Position numbers and translations under genes: made by a program | Assembly: GCF_001641335.1 (NCBI RefSeq) | Contig: NZ_LVEM01000002.1 | Span: forward strand, 1,498,124 to 1,562,123 | Direction of reading: 5' to 3' | Length of the DNA stretch: 64,000 nt | Source: Bradyrhizobium stylosanthis | Lineage (GTDB): Bacteria; Pseudomonadota; Alphaproteobacteria; Rhizobiales; Xanthobacteraceae | Part shown: in pieces, positions 26,429 to 35,160 of the stretch | Position numbering within the stretch: the first letter of the stretch is position 1 | How the letters are laid out: each line of letters opens with the position of its first letter | Notes under the pieces: model-generated | Seen by the model: the letters and a program-made list of their open reading frames with translations, nothing else | The model's database searches: none | What the model was told of the DNA's origin: nothing

Positions 26429-27316
26429 ATGCGTGGGCTTTTGTTGGCGGCGGTGATGTTGGGGACGGTGTCTGCCGCGCATGCGGCCGACATGCCGGAT
26501 CTGCCGATCCTGCGCGGCAGCGTGAGCGACGGCCTGTCGAAGTCGACCCACAATTGGGACGGCTTCTATGTCGGCGGCCACGCCGGCTACACGGCCGACG
26601 CGACGGACTTCAGCCAGAGCGTGGTCGGCCTGACCAACTACATCTTCCGCGACAGCGTGCTGCAGGGGCCGACCTCGACGTGGTCGCTGCTGAACAAGAC
26701 CAACACGCAGAGCACCCATTTCGGCGGCTTCATCGGCCGCAACTGGCAATGGTACGATGCCATTCTCAGCCTCGAAGGCACCTACAGCGCCTTCAACAAC
26801 ATGTCGACGTCGACGTCGGGATCGAACTCGCTCGTGATCGTCAATCCGCCGGGCGAGGTGAGAGCTCCCGGCATCACCAACAATTATGCGGTGTCGCTGA
26901 CCGGTGCTGCCACGGCGCAGGTCAAGGACATGGTCACGCTGCGCGGCCGCGTCGGCTGGGACGGCGGCGACTTCATGCCATACGCCTTCATGGGCGCCGC
27001 GGTCGGCCGCATGGACGTGTCGCGCACGGTGACGAGCGTCGTGTCGCTGCGCACGGACACGACGACGACCGACCTCTTCGGCAACACGACGACCACGCTC
27101 GGAGCGTGGGGCCCCGTTCCTGCGCAGTCGGGCACGCAGGGACAGCACCGCACCAACACCTATGCGGTGGGTTGGACCGCGGGCCTCGGCCTCGAATACT
27201 GCATCTGGAGCGGGCTGTTCGCTCGGATCGAGTACGAGTATGTCAGGTTCTCGCCCGTCATGAACACGCAGGTGACGCTGAACAACGCGCGTCTCGGCCT
27301 CGGCTACAAGTTCTGA
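26429..27316 (+). CDS. Outer-membrane beta-barrel protein
   Basis: This protein has about 295 residues from the ATG at 26429, chosen for the GGAG site and because the signal peptide (MRGLLLAAVMLGTVSAAHAAD) begins there; an ATG at 26387 would add 14 residues. ADMPDLPILRG and WDGFYVGGHAGYT are the usual entry to this barrel family. Strands alternate to the end, NARLGLGYKF, with a terminal Phe as the outer-membrane insertion signal. A Thr-rich loop (TDTTTTDLFGNTTTT) is probably surface-exposed. It follows the Omp25-like gene but sits behind its terminator. Confidence 0.85.
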   Translation: MRGLLLAAVMLGTVSAAHAADMPDLPILRGSVSDGLSKSTHNWDGFYVGGHAGYTADATDFSQSVVGLTNYIFRDSVLQGPTSTWSLLNKTNTQSTHFGGFIGRNWQWYDAILSLEGTYSAFNNMSTSTSGSNSLVIVNPPGEVRAPGITNNYAVSLTGAATAQVKDMVTLRGRVGWDGGDFMPYAFMGAAVGRMDVSRTVTSVVSLRTDTTTTDLFGNTTTTLGAWGPVPAQSGTQGQHRTNTYAVGWTAGLGLEYCIWSGLFARIEYEYVRFSPVMNTQVTLNNARLGLGYKF

Positions 27317-27386
27317 GCCGTCCCCTTCCTGTTGACAGCCTCCCTTCGTCCTGATGCTCTGTCGCTCCGGTAGCGGGGTGGCGGCG

Positions 27387-27977
27387 ATGAAGGTCTACGG
27401 CGACAGCAATTCGGGCAATTGCCTCAAGGTGAAGTGGGTCTGCGACAAGCTCGCGGTGCCCTATCAGTGGGTCGAGGTCGACACCAGCAAGGGCGAGACC
27501 CGCACGCCGCAATTCCTCGCCATGAACGGTGCCGGCCAGGTGCCCACCGTCGCCTTCGACGACGGCCGCACGCTGGCGCAGTCCAACGCCATCATCCGCT
27601 ATCTTGCCCGCGACAGCGCGCTCATTCCGCGCGATGCCTTTGCCGCGGCCAAGATGGACGAATGGCTGTTCTGGGAGCAGTACAGCCACGAGCCCTACAT
27701 CGCGGTGTGCCGCTTCCAGCTCGTCTATCTCGGCAAGGATGCATCCGAGCTCGATCCTGAGAAGGTCAAGCGCGGCTATGCGGCGCTCGATCGCATGGAG
27801 CGGCATCTCGCCACCAGCCGTTTTTTCGCCGGCGATGCGGCATCGCTCGCCGACGTCTCGTTGCTCGCCTACACGCGCGTTGCGCATGAAGGCGGTTTCG
27901 ATCTCGGCCGCTATGCGGCCATCCGCCGCTGGATCGGCGAGGCCGAGGCATTTCTCGGCCTGCCCAAAGCGCGTTGA
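27387..27977 (+). CDS. Glutathione S-transferase family protein
   Basis: This GST has about 196 residues from the ATG at 27387 (MKVYGDSNSGNCLKVKWVCD). The thioredoxin-like half has SNSGNCLK as the activation site region and GQVPTVAFDDGRTLAQSNAIIRYLA with cis-Pro and Gln-Ser contacts. The helical half contains FFAGDAASLADVSLLAYTR. It is related to the GST at 9223. It is followed after 26 bases by a GNAT gene, so the two may share a transcript. Confidence 0.87.
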   Translation: MKVYGDSNSGNCLKVKWVCDKLAVPYQWVEVDTSKGETRTPQFLAMNGAGQVPTVAFDDGRTLAQSNAIIRYLARDSALIPRDAFAAAKMDEWLFWEQYSHEPYIAVCRFQLVYLGKDASELDPEKVKRGYAALDRMERHLATSRFFAGDAASLADVSLLAYTRVAHEGGFDLGRYAAIRRWIGEAEAFLGLPKAR

Positions 27978-28003
27978 GTCGCGTTGAGTCTGGAGCTTCC
28001 CGA

Positions 28004-28468
28004 ATGAACGACAAGTCCGTCACCATCCGTCCCGCGCGCCGCGAGGACGTCCCGGCGATGATCGCCATGCTCGCCGACGACCATCTCGGTCGCGCGCGCG
28101 AGCGCCTCGAGGATCCCTTGCCCCAAGTTTATTATGCGGCGTTCGAGCGCGTCGAGCGCGATCCGAATCTCACGCTCGTGGTGGCCGAGAGCGAGGGCAG
28201 GGTGGTCGGCTGCCTGCAACTCGCCGTTCTGCCCGGCATCAGCTCGCAAGGCGGCATTCGCGGACTGCTCGAAGACGTGCGCGTTGCCTCCGATTGCCGC
28301 AGCCGCGGCATCGGCGAGCAATTGGTGCAATGGGCGGTAAGCGAAGCGAAGGCGCGCGGTTGCATCCTGGTCGAGCTACTGACGCATGCGAGCAGGGTTG
28401 ACGCGCAGCGCTTCTACACGCGGCTCGGATTCACTGCCAGTCATGTCGGCATGACTGTCCGCTTTTGA
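28004..28468 (+). CDS. GNAT family N-acetyltransferase
   Basis: This 154-residue protein starts MNDKSVTIRPARREDVPAMIAMLADD, standard for GNAT enzymes. The acetyl-CoA motif is VRVASDCRSRGIGEQLVQWA (R-x-x-G-I-G), and the C-terminus has QRFYTRLGFTASHVGM. The pattern resembles PhnO/AAC-type acetyltransferases acting on small amines, but the substrate is not determinable. It sits 26 bases after the GST gene. Confidence 0.87.
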   Translation: MNDKSVTIRPARREDVPAMIAMLADDHLGRARERLEDPLPQVYYAAFERVERDPNLTLVVAESEGRVVGCLQLAVLPGISSQGGIRGLLEDVRVASDCRSRGIGEQLVQWAVSEAKARGCILVELLTHASRVDAQRFYTRLGFTASHVGMTVRF

Positions 28469-28568
28469 GGCAGCGCGCATCGCGCGTTGCTTGATCAGCG
28501 AAATCGGATCGCGCATTCGTTCATCTTAAGAGCTGATAAACTACCCAGCCGTCGTTCACGTTCCCGCC

Positions 28569-28593
28569 GGAACGAACAGTGCTACGCAGCGTC
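28569..28593 (+). promoter_or_regulatory. Possible EcfG-type (general stress) promoter
   Basis: GGAAC, a 16-base spacer and CGTC resemble the alphaproteobacterial sigma-EcfG consensus GGAAC-N16/17-CGTT with one mismatch. It is 34 bases before the 68-residue ORF. Confidence 0.35.
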
Positions 28594-28626
28594 GGGTAAC
28601 CGGGCTCGGTCGGTTCGGGGATTTCG

Positions 28627-28833
28627 ATGACAAGCTATTCCATGATCAAGGTCGGCAACGACTACGTTGTGCAGGCCAACGACAAATGCATTTTGAAAGT
28701 CGGCAGTCGGCGCCGTGCGGCGCAATTGATCAGCGATGCCACGGACTTGCTGAATGCGCTCGCCCCGGTTGAGGCCCCCGGTATCGCGCCGGATGAACCA
28801 TCACTCCCCCGTGAGGCTCCTGAACTTTCTTGA
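28627..28833 (+). CDS. Hypothetical 68-residue protein
   Basis: The N-terminal half reads MTSYSMIKVGNDYVVQANDK, then a basic helix SRRRAAQLISDATDLLNAL, and the C-terminal third is a Pro/Glu/Ala tail. It looks like a small soluble protein with a three-strand plus helix core. I do not recognise a family. It stands alone between the GNAT gene and serC; a possible stress promoter lies just upstream. Confidence 0.6.
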   Translation: MTSYSMIKVGNDYVVQANDKCILKVGSRRRAAQLISDATDLLNALAPVEAPGIAPDEPSLPREAPELS

Positions 28834-28851
28834 CGACTCTTCCCGTTTCCC

Positions 28852-28912
28852 GTATCAGCCGCGGCGGGACACCTCCCCCCAACGGGAGGCTTACTATCTG
28901 GAAGGGTAGATC
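28852..28912 (+). ncRNA. Candidate serC leader motif
   Basis: The leader just before serC contains CGCGGCGGGACA, a hairpin CCTCCC-CCCAAC-GGGAGG (28872-28889), then CTTACTATCTGGAAGGGTAGATC ending at the ATG. A conserved structured serC leader (the serC RNA motif) is described upstream of serC in Alphaproteobacteria, and the GGGACACCTCCC/GGGAGG arrangement looks like it. The match is by eye and memory, not by covariance search. Confidence 0.5.
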
Positions 28913-30085
28913 ATGACTGTAGCGAAGCCCGCTTCGCGGCCGAACGTGCCGCATTTCTCCTCCGGCCCCTGCGCCAAGCGCCCCGGCTGGAACGCCCAAA
29001 ATCTCAAGGACGCAGCCCTCGGCCGTTCGCATCGCGCGAAGGTCGGCAAGACCAAGCTCAAGCTCGCGATCGATCTGACGCGCGAAGTACTTGAAGTGCC
29101 GGCCGATTATCGCATCGGCATCGTGCCGGCCTCCGATACCGGCGCGGTCGAGATGGCGCTGTGGTCGCTCCTCGGTGCGCGGCCCGTCACCACGCTCGCC
29201 TGGGAATCCTTCGGCGAAGGCTGGGTCAGCGACATCGTCAAGGAATTGAAGCTCAAGGACGTCACCAAGCTCAACGCGGCTTACGGTGAGATTCCCGACC
29301 TCTCGAAGGTCGATCCCAAGAGCGACGTCGTCTTTACCTGGAACGGCACCACCTCGGGCGTGCGCGTGCCGAACGCCGACTGGATCAGCGCGACCCGCGA
29401 AGGCCTGACCATCTGCGACGCGACGTCTGCCGCGTTCGCGCAGCCGCTCGACTGGGCCAAGCTCGACGTCGTCACCTTCTCCTGGCAGAAGGCGCTCGGC
29501 GGCGAAGCCGCGCATGGCATGCTGATCCTGTCGCCCCGCGCGGTGGAGCGGCTCGAGACCTACAAGCCGGCCTGGCCGCTGCCGAAGATCTTCCGCATGA
29601 CCAAGGGCGGCAAGATCAACGAAGGCATCTTCGTCGGCGAGACCATCAACACGCCGTCGATGCTCTGCGTCGAGGACTATCTCGATGCGCTGAACTGGGC
29701 CAAGTCGATCGGCGGCCTCAAGGCGCTGATCGCGCGCGCCGACGCCAACACCAAGGTGCTCGCCGACTGGAAGGCGAAGACGCCTTGGATCGACTTCCTC
29801 GCCAAGGACGCCGCGATCCGTTCCAACACCTCGGTGTGCCTGAAGTTCACCGATCCCGCGATCACCTCGCTCTCGGACGACGCGCAGGCGGAGTTCTCCA
29901 AGAAGCTGGTCGCGCTGATCGAGAAGGAAGGCGCCGGCTACGACTTCGCCTATTACCGCGACGCGCCGGCCGGCCTGCGCATCTGGTGCGGCGCCACCGT
30001 CGAAGCCAAGGACGTCGAGATCCTGACGCAGTGGATCGACTGGGCCTTCGCCGAGACCAAGGCGCAGCTCGCCAAGGCGGCGTAA
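28913..30085 (+). CDS. serC: Phosphoserine transaminase
   Basis: This 390-residue protein begins MTVAKPASRPNVPHFSSGPCAKRPGW, the alphaproteobacterial SerC form. Motifs are ASDTGAVEMALWSLLG (PLP phosphate), WNGTTSGVRVP and the PLP lysine K193 in VVTFSWQKALGGEAAHG. It converts 3-phosphohydroxypyruvate and glutamate to phosphoserine and 2-oxoglutarate, the second step of serine synthesis. The next gene, serA, supplies its substrate; only a family B repeat separates them. Confidence 0.95.
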   Translation: MTVAKPASRPNVPHFSSGPCAKRPGWNAQNLKDAALGRSHRAKVGKTKLKLAIDLTREVLEVPADYRIGIVPASDTGAVEMALWSLLGARPVTTLAWESFGEGWVSDIVKELKLKDVTKLNAAYGEIPDLSKVDPKSDVVFTWNGTTSGVRVPNADWISATREGLTICDATSAAFAQPLDWAKLDVVTFSWQKALGGEAAHGMLILSPRAVERLETYKPAWPLPKIFRMTKGGKINEGIFVGETINTPSMLCVEDYLDALNWAKSIGGLKALIARADANTKVLADWKAKTPWIDFLAKDAAIRSNTSVCLKFTDPAITSLSDDAQAEFSKKLVALIEKEGAGYDFAYYRDAPAGLRIWCGATVEAKDVEILTQWIDWAFAETKAQLAKAA

Positions 30086-30104
30086 CGCGTTCCAACTCGT
30101 TCTC

Positions 30105-30177
30105 GTCATGGCCGGGCTTGACCCGGCCATCCATCGATCAAGAGAGATGGATCCGCGGGTTAAGCCCGCGGATGACG
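30105..30177. repeat. Dispersed inverted-repeat element, family B (copy 3)
   Basis: CGTCATGGCCGGGCTTGACCCGGCCATCCATCG is followed by GATGGATCCGCGGGTTAAGCCCGCGGATGACG: a short variant with an altered second hairpin, in the serC-serA gap. Confidence 0.75.
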
Positions 30178-30212
30178 TTCCGTAAATGCAGCTCGCACCA
30201 CGGATCATCCCC

Positions 30213-31802
30213 ATGACCAAACCCAAAGTTCTCATTTCCGACGCGCTCTCTCCCGCTGCCGTGCAGATCTTCAAGGATCGCGGCGTCGAGGTCGACTTCC
30301 AGCCCAACCTCGGCAAGGACAAGGACAAGCTCGCCGAGATCATCGGCAATTACGACGGCCTTGCGATCCGCTCCGCGACCAAGGCGACCGCCAAGATCCT
30401 GGAGAAGGCGACCAACCTCAAGGTGATCGGCCGCGCCGGCATCGGCGTGGACAATGTCGAGATCCCCGCCGCGACGGCCAAGGGCATCATCGTGATGAAC
30501 ACGCCGTTCGGCAATTCGATCACGACCGCCGAGCATGCGATTACGCTGATGCTGGCGCTCGCCCGCGAGATCCCGCAGGCCGACGCCTCGACCCAGGCCG
30601 GCAAGTGGGAGAAGAACCGCTTCATGGGCGTCGAGATCACCGGCAAGGTGCTGGGCGTCGTCGGTTGCGGCAATATCGGTTCGATCGTCGCCGACCGCGC
30701 GCTCGGCCTGCGCATGAAGGTCGTCGCGTTCGATCCGTTCCTGTCGCCGGAGCGCGCCAAGGACATCGGCGTCGAGAAGGTCGATCTCGATGACCTGCTC
30801 AAGCGCGCCGATTTCATCACGCTGCACACCCCGCTCACCGAGAAGACCAAGAACATCATCGACGCAGCCGCGATCGCCAAGATGAAGAAGGGCGTGCGCC
30901 TGATCAACTGCGCCCGCGGCGGTCTCGTGGACGAGAAGGCCGTGGTCGATGCGCTCAACTCCAAGCACATCGCCGGCGCCGCCTTCGACGTCTTCGTCGA
31001 GGAGCCCGCGAACACCAACGTGCTGTTCGGTCATCCCAACGTGATCTGCACCCCGCATCTCGGCGCCTCCACCACGGAAGCGCAGGAGAACGTCGCGCTG
31101 CAGGTCGCCGAGCAGATGTCGGACTACCTGCTCACCGGTGCGATCTCGAACGCGGTCAACTTCCCCTCGATCACCGCGGAAGAAGCGCCGAAGCTGAAGC
31201 CGTTCATCGCGCTCGCCGAGAAGCTCGGCTCGTTCGCCGGCCAGCTCACTGAATCCGGCATCCTCAAGGTCGAGATCACCTATGAGGGCCACGTCGCCGA
31301 GATGAAGATCAAGGCGATCACCTCGGCCGTGCTGTCCGGCCTGCTGCGGCCGATGCTGGGCGAAGTCAACGTGGTGTCCGCGCCCGTCGTCGCCAAGGAG
31401 CGCGGCATGGTGGTGGACGAGATCGTGCGTGCTGCCCAGAGCGACTATGAGAGCCTGATCACCGTCACGGTCGCGACCGAACGCCAGGAGCGCTCGGTCT
31501 CCGGCACCGTCTATCATGACGGCAAGCCGCGCCTCGTCGACATCAAGGGCATCCGCGTCGACGCCGAGTTCGGCAAGTCGATGATCTACATCACCAACGA
31601 GGACAAGCCGGGCTTCATCGGCAGTTTCGCCGGCCTCTTGGGTGACGCCAAGATCAACATCGCGACCTTCCATCTCGGCCGCGTCGAGCAGGGCGGTGAT
31701 GCCATCGCGCTGGTCGAGGTCGACGGCAAGGTGCCGGCGGACGTGCTTGCCAAGGTGCAGGCCCTGCCGCAGGTCAAGCAGGTGAAGGCGCTGACGTTCT
31801 AA
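30213..31802 (+). CDS. serA: D-3-phosphoglycerate dehydrogenase
   Basis: This 529-residue long-type SerA has an N-terminal catalytic and NAD-binding unit (GRAGIGVDNVEIPAAT, the dinucleotide loop VVGCGNIGSIVADRA, CARGGLVDEKAV, and catalytic His in TPHLGASTTEAQ). An intervening domain (about residues 320-450) and a C-terminal ACT domain (KPGFIGSFAGLLGDAKINIATFHLGR) follow. It oxidises 3-phosphoglycerate to phosphohydroxypyruvate, starting serine synthesis; the ACT domain suggests feedback control by serine. The ATG at 30213 fits the family; one at 30186 adds nine residues. Confidence 0.95.
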   Translation: MTKPKVLISDALSPAAVQIFKDRGVEVDFQPNLGKDKDKLAEIIGNYDGLAIRSATKATAKILEKATNLKVIGRAGIGVDNVEIPAATAKGIIVMNTPFGNSITTAEHAITLMLALAREIPQADASTQAGKWEKNRFMGVEITGKVLGVVGCGNIGSIVADRALGLRMKVVAFDPFLSPERAKDIGVEKVDLDDLLKRADFITLHTPLTEKTKNIIDAAAIAKMKKGVRLINCARGGLVDEKAVVDALNSKHIAGAAFDVFVEEPANTNVLFGHPNVICTPHLGASTTEAQENVALQVAEQMSDYLLTGAISNAVNFPSITAEEAPKLKPFIALAEKLGSFAGQLTESGILKVEITYEGHVAEMKIKAITSAVLSGLLRPMLGEVNVVSAPVVAKERGMVVDEIVRAAQSDYESLITVTVATERQERSVSGTVYHDGKPRLVDIKGIRVDAEFGKSMIYITNEDKPGFIGSFAGLLGDAKINIATFHLGRVEQGGDAIALVEVDGKVPADVLAKVQALPQVKQVKALTF

Positions 31803-31821
31803 TCCGCGCTCCCTCCTCTTG

Positions 31822-31942
31822 CGTCATGGCCGGGCATAGCCGTCCAAAGGACGGCGTCGCTTCGCTCGCCTATGTCCCGGCCATCCACGTCTTGCTGGCA
31901 GCGCGAAGAACGTGGATGCCCGGGACAAGCCCGGGCATGACG
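31822..31942. repeat. Dispersed inverted-repeat element, family B (copy 4, long form)
   Basis: CGTCATGGCCGGGCATAGCCGTCCAAAGGACGGCGTCGCTTCGCTCGCCTATGTCCCGGCCATCC is followed by CGTGGATGCCCGGGACAAGCCCGGGCATGACG. It is the reverse orientation of 7016-7140, including the GACGGCGTCGC insert. Confidence 0.8.
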
Positions 31943-32000
31943 AGCGGATAGCGGCGCACGCCACGGAATGACGGACATCATATATTCCGACATGCGGAAC

Positions 32001-32034
32001 AACGCCGCCCTTGATCGCAAGGGCGGCGTTTTTG
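32001..32034 (+). terminator. Rho-independent terminator
   Basis: AACGCCGCCCTTG-ATCG-CAAGGGCGGCGTTTTTG has a perfect 13-base stem and T-run. It lies about 200 bases after serA, beyond the repeat, and could end the serA transcript. Confidence 0.85.
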
Positions 32035-32136
32035 TTGATGCCGCGCCCCGCTTTATTTCTCCCCGGGCCTCCAAACTTTGTGTACCAATGGCGGCCAGGA
32101 CGCTCCGTTCAAAACGTTCGAAAAAGGGAGAGAACA

Positions 32137-33309
32137 ATGCGTGAAGCCGTCATCGTTTCCTATGCGCGCACGGGCCTCGCAAAATCCGGCCGCGGCGGGT
32201 TCAACATCACGCCGCCGATGTCGCTCGCGGCCCACGCCATCAAGCACGCGGTCGATCGTGCCGGCGTCGAGAAGGACTATGTCGAGGACTGCTATCTCGG
32301 CAATTGCGCCCATGGCGCGCCGAACATCGGCCGCCAGGCCGCGCTGCTCGCCGGCCTGCCGAAGACCACCGCCGGTGTCTCGGTGAACCGCTTCTGCTCC
32401 TCCGGCCTTCAGACCATCGCGATGGCCGCCAACTCGATCCGCTCCGACGGCGCCGACTGCATCGTCGCCGGCGGCGTCGAGAGCATTTCGATGCCCGGCG
32501 GCGGCACGCCGAAGGAGTCGATCGATCCCGAGCTGCTCAAGGTCGCGCCCGACATCTTCATGGCGATGATCGACACCGCCGACATCGTCGCCGAGCGCTA
32601 CAAGCTCAGCCGCGAATACCAGGACGAGTTCTCGCTGGAATCGCAGCGCCGCATGGCCGCGTCCCAGCAGGCGGGCAAGTACAAGGACGAGATCGTCCCG
32701 ATGAAGACCAAGATGAAGGTCGTCGACAAGCAGACCAAGGCCGAGAGCATCGTCGACTACGTCGTCGATCGCGACGAATGCAACCGCCCCGAGACGACGC
32801 TGGAAGGACTGGCAAAGCTCGAGCCGGTGAAGGGCCCCGGCAAGTTCGTCACCGCGGGCAATGCCAGCCAGCTCTCGGACGGCGCGGCCGCCGTGGTGCT
32901 GATGGAAGCCAAGGACGCCGAGAAGCGCGGCCTCAAGCCGCTCGGCCGCTTCGTCGCCTGGGCGACCGCGGGCTGCGAGCCCGACGAGATGGGCATCGGC
33001 CCCGTCTTCGCGATCCCGAAGCTCTTGAAGCGCACCGGCCTCAAGATCGACGACATCGATCTGTGGGAGCTCAACGAGGCCTTCGCCAGCCAGTGCCTCT
33101 ATTCGCGCGACAAGCTCGGCATCGACCCCGCCAAGTACAACGTCAATGGCGGCTCGATCGCGATCGGCCATCCCTTCGGCATGACCGGCGCCCGTCTCAC
33201 CGGCCATCTGCTGCAGGAAGGCGCGCGGCGCAAGGCGAAGTGGGGCGTCGTGACCATGTGCATCGGCGGCGGCCAGGGCGGCGCCGGCCTGTTCGAGATC
33301 TACAGCTGA
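32137..33309 (+). CDS. Acetyl-CoA acetyltransferase (thiolase)
   Basis: This 390-residue thiolase begins MREAVIVSYARTGLAKSGRGG. The acyl-accepting C87 is in NRFCSSGLQT, the family block GGVESISMPG follows, and the catalytic His and Cys are in GGSIAIGHPFGMTGAR and CIGGGQGGAG. The length fits a homotetrameric degradative or biosynthetic thiolase. It joins or cleaves acetyl units in fatty-acid or PHB metabolism; with no fad or pha genes next to it the direction is undecided. The GGGAGAG ribosome-binding site supports the ATG at 32137. Confidence 0.92.
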   Translation: MREAVIVSYARTGLAKSGRGGFNITPPMSLAAHAIKHAVDRAGVEKDYVEDCYLGNCAHGAPNIGRQAALLAGLPKTTAGVSVNRFCSSGLQTIAMAANSIRSDGADCIVAGGVESISMPGGGTPKESIDPELLKVAPDIFMAMIDTADIVAERYKLSREYQDEFSLESQRRMAASQQAGKYKDEIVPMKTKMKVVDKQTKAESIVDYVVDRDECNRPETTLEGLAKLEPVKGPGKFVTAGNASQLSDGAAAVVLMEAKDAEKRGLKPLGRFVAWATAGCEPDEMGIGPVFAIPKLLKRTGLKIDDIDLWELNEAFASQCLYSRDKLGIDPAKYNVNGGSIAIGHPFGMTGARLTGHLLQEGARRKAKWGVVTMCIGGGQGGAGLFEIYS

Positions 33310-33330
33310 TCCGAACCGATCTGAATGCGG

Positions 33331-33360
33331 AAGGGCACGGCGTGAGACGTGCCCTTTTTC
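33331..33360 (+). terminator. Rho-independent terminator
   Basis: AAGGGCACG-GCGTGAGA-CGTGCCCTTTTTC has a nine-base stem with T-run, 21 bases after the thiolase stop. Confidence 0.85.
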
Positions 33361-33404
33361 GTTGCGCACCGATCGCGGCGAAACTATATAGCCCGTGTCG
33401 GAAA

Positions 33405-33577
33405 AGGCAGACTTGGTCTGGTAAGCCCAAGTCCTTCTGGTAACGGAAGCTCTGGTCTTTGGCCTTGTGCACGAGATCCCCACGACGAACAGCGGGCGCC
33501 ATCTGGGCGCTCAATCGTTCGTCCGTGTGATCCTCGAAGCTCTGGGAACGCTCCGGTCGAACATCGACCCGAGGAGC
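33405..33577 (+). ncRNA. Candidate structured leader with sequestered ribosome-binding site
   Basis: Several hairpins follow each other before the flavin monooxygenase: ACTTGG/CCAAGT (33411-33432), CTTC/GAAG with a TGGTAACG loop (33434-33449), a long stem CACG-ACGAAC-AGCG against CGCT-GTTCGT-CGTG (33481-33527), and GCTCC-GGTCG-aacat-CGACC-cga-GGAGC (33550-33577). The last stem contains the GGAG ribosome-binding site, six bases before the ATG. This is the layout of a translation-controlling leader; the class is unknown to me. Confidence 0.45.
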
Positions 33578-33582
33578 GTCTC

Positions 33583-35127
33583 ATGCAAACCCGATCCACC
33601 GATATCTACGACGTCGTCATCGCCGGTGCCGGCCCTGTCGGCCTGTTTCTCGCCTGCGAGCTCCGGCTCGCCGGCCTCTCCGTGCTGGTGCTGGAGCAGG
33701 CACCGGACCCGCATTCTCTGCTGAAGCAGCTGCCGTTCGGCCTGCGTGGCCTTTCGATCCCGACAACCGAGGCCTTTCACCGGCGCGGCTTGCTGCACGA
33801 GATTCTGGCCGCGCAGCGTGCCAAGTCGGGCGCGATCCGGAACGCCGCGCACTGGATGCAGCAGACGCGCAAGTCCGCCGGTCATTTCGCCGGTATCCAG
33901 TTCTATCAGGATGACGTCGATGCCGCGAAGTGGCCCTGGCGTCTGCCGACGCCGGCCGATGCTGGCGTCGCGGTCGACATGGCCACGCTCGAAACCGTCT
34001 TGGCAGCGCGCGCATCAAGCCTCGGCGCCGGCATCAGGCGCGGCTTCGGCGTTTCCGCCATCTACGCTTCGGACGACGGTGTGACCGTGCAGGCGGCCGG
34101 CGAGACGTTTCGCGGGCGCTGGCTGGTCGGCTGCGACGGCGGCCGCAGCACGGTGCGCAAGGCGTGCGGTTTCGACTTCGTCGGCACCGATCCCGAATTC
34201 ACCGGCTATTCCATCGAGGTCGAGCTGGCCGATCCGGAGAAGCTCGTCCCCGGCCGCAACTACACGCCGACGGGCATGTACACCTACGCGCCGTCAGGCA
34301 CGATCGCGATGGTCGACTTCGACGGCGGCGCGTTCCACCGCACCGCGCCGATCACGATGGAGCATGTGCAAAGCGTGCTGCGGCGTGTCTCCTGCACCGA
34401 CGTCACGATCGCCGCGCTTCGGCTCGCCACTACCTGGACGGATCGGGCGCGTCAGGTGACGGCCTATCGCAAGGGGCGGGTGCTGCTCGCGGGCGATGCC
34501 GCGCACACCCATTCGCCGCTGGGCGGGCAGGGCCTCAATCTCGGCCTCGGCGATGCGATGAACCTCGGCTGGAAGCTGGCCGCGACGATCTGCGGTCACG
34601 CACCGGACGACCTGCTCGATACGTATTCTGGCGAGAGGCATCCGGTCGGCGCGCAGGTGCTCGACTGGTCGCGTGCGCAGGTCGCGATCATGCGGCCGAC
34701 GCCGAGCACGCGCGCGCTCCAGGCCATCATGCGCGATCTCATTGCCACTCGCGATGGCGCAACCTATTTCGCCGAACGCACGCGCGGCGCCTCGCTGCGC
34801 TACGATCTCGGCGGCGGCCATCCGCTCATTGGCCGCAGCGTTCCCGAATTCGAATGGCACGACGGCGCGACGACCGGAGAGCTTCTCCGGACGGCGAAGG
34901 GACTGCTGCTGGACTTCGACGCGCGCGGATCGCTTCGGACACTTGCGAGCCGCTGGAGCGATCGGATCTCCTATGTCGCGGGCGAGGCGAGAGATCGGTT
35001 GGGTCTGAGTGCCGTGCTGATCCGCCCCGATGGCTTTGTCGCCTGGGCCAGTGAAGGCGCGCCGGACCAGAACGAAGCCGCGCAGGCCGCGTCGCGTTGG
35101 TTCGGTGATCCCGCACGGCGCGAATAG
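33583..35127 (+). CDS. FAD-dependent aromatic monooxygenase
   Basis: This 514-residue protein is in the PheA/TfdB-like class A flavoprotein group. The FAD loop is DVVIAGAGPVGLFLACELRLAG; the DG motif is WLVGCDGGRSTVRKACG; the GD motif is VLLAGDAAHTHSPLGGQGLNLGLGDAMNLGWKLA. The C-terminal 120 residues carry the thioredoxin-like end common in this group (VLIRPDGFVAWASEG). It hydroxylates an aromatic or polyketide-like substrate with NAD(P)H and oxygen. The ATG at 33583 is supported by GGAG, which lies inside a hairpin. Confidence 0.9.
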   Translation: MQTRSTDIYDVVIAGAGPVGLFLACELRLAGLSVLVLEQAPDPHSLLKQLPFGLRGLSIPTTEAFHRRGLLHEILAAQRAKSGAIRNAAHWMQQTRKSAGHFAGIQFYQDDVDAAKWPWRLPTPADAGVAVDMATLETVLAARASSLGAGIRRGFGVSAIYASDDGVTVQAAGETFRGRWLVGCDGGRSTVRKACGFDFVGTDPEFTGYSIEVELADPEKLVPGRNYTPTGMYTYAPSGTIAMVDFDGGAFHRTAPITMEHVQSVLRRVSCTDVTIAALRLATTWTDRARQVTAYRKGRVLLAGDAAHTHSPLGGQGLNLGLGDAMNLGWKLAATICGHAPDDLLDTYSGERHPVGAQVLDWSRAQVAIMRPTPSTRALQAIMRDLIATRDGATYFAERTRGASLRYDLGGGHPLIGRSVPEFEWHDGATTGELLRTAKGLLLDFDARGSLRTLASRWSDRISYVAGEARDRLGLSAVLIRPDGFVAWASEGAPDQNEAAQAASRWFGDPARRE

Positions 35128-35160
35128 TGGCCGCATATGCACATCAGCGTGCACAAGAAC

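Noticed and set aside
33365..33580. Possible 6S RNA or minus-strand small protein before the flavin monooxygenase
   Set aside because: No closing stem with a central bubble as in 6S RNA, and the minus ORF has no ribosome-binding site or motif; kept only as a structured-leader candidate.
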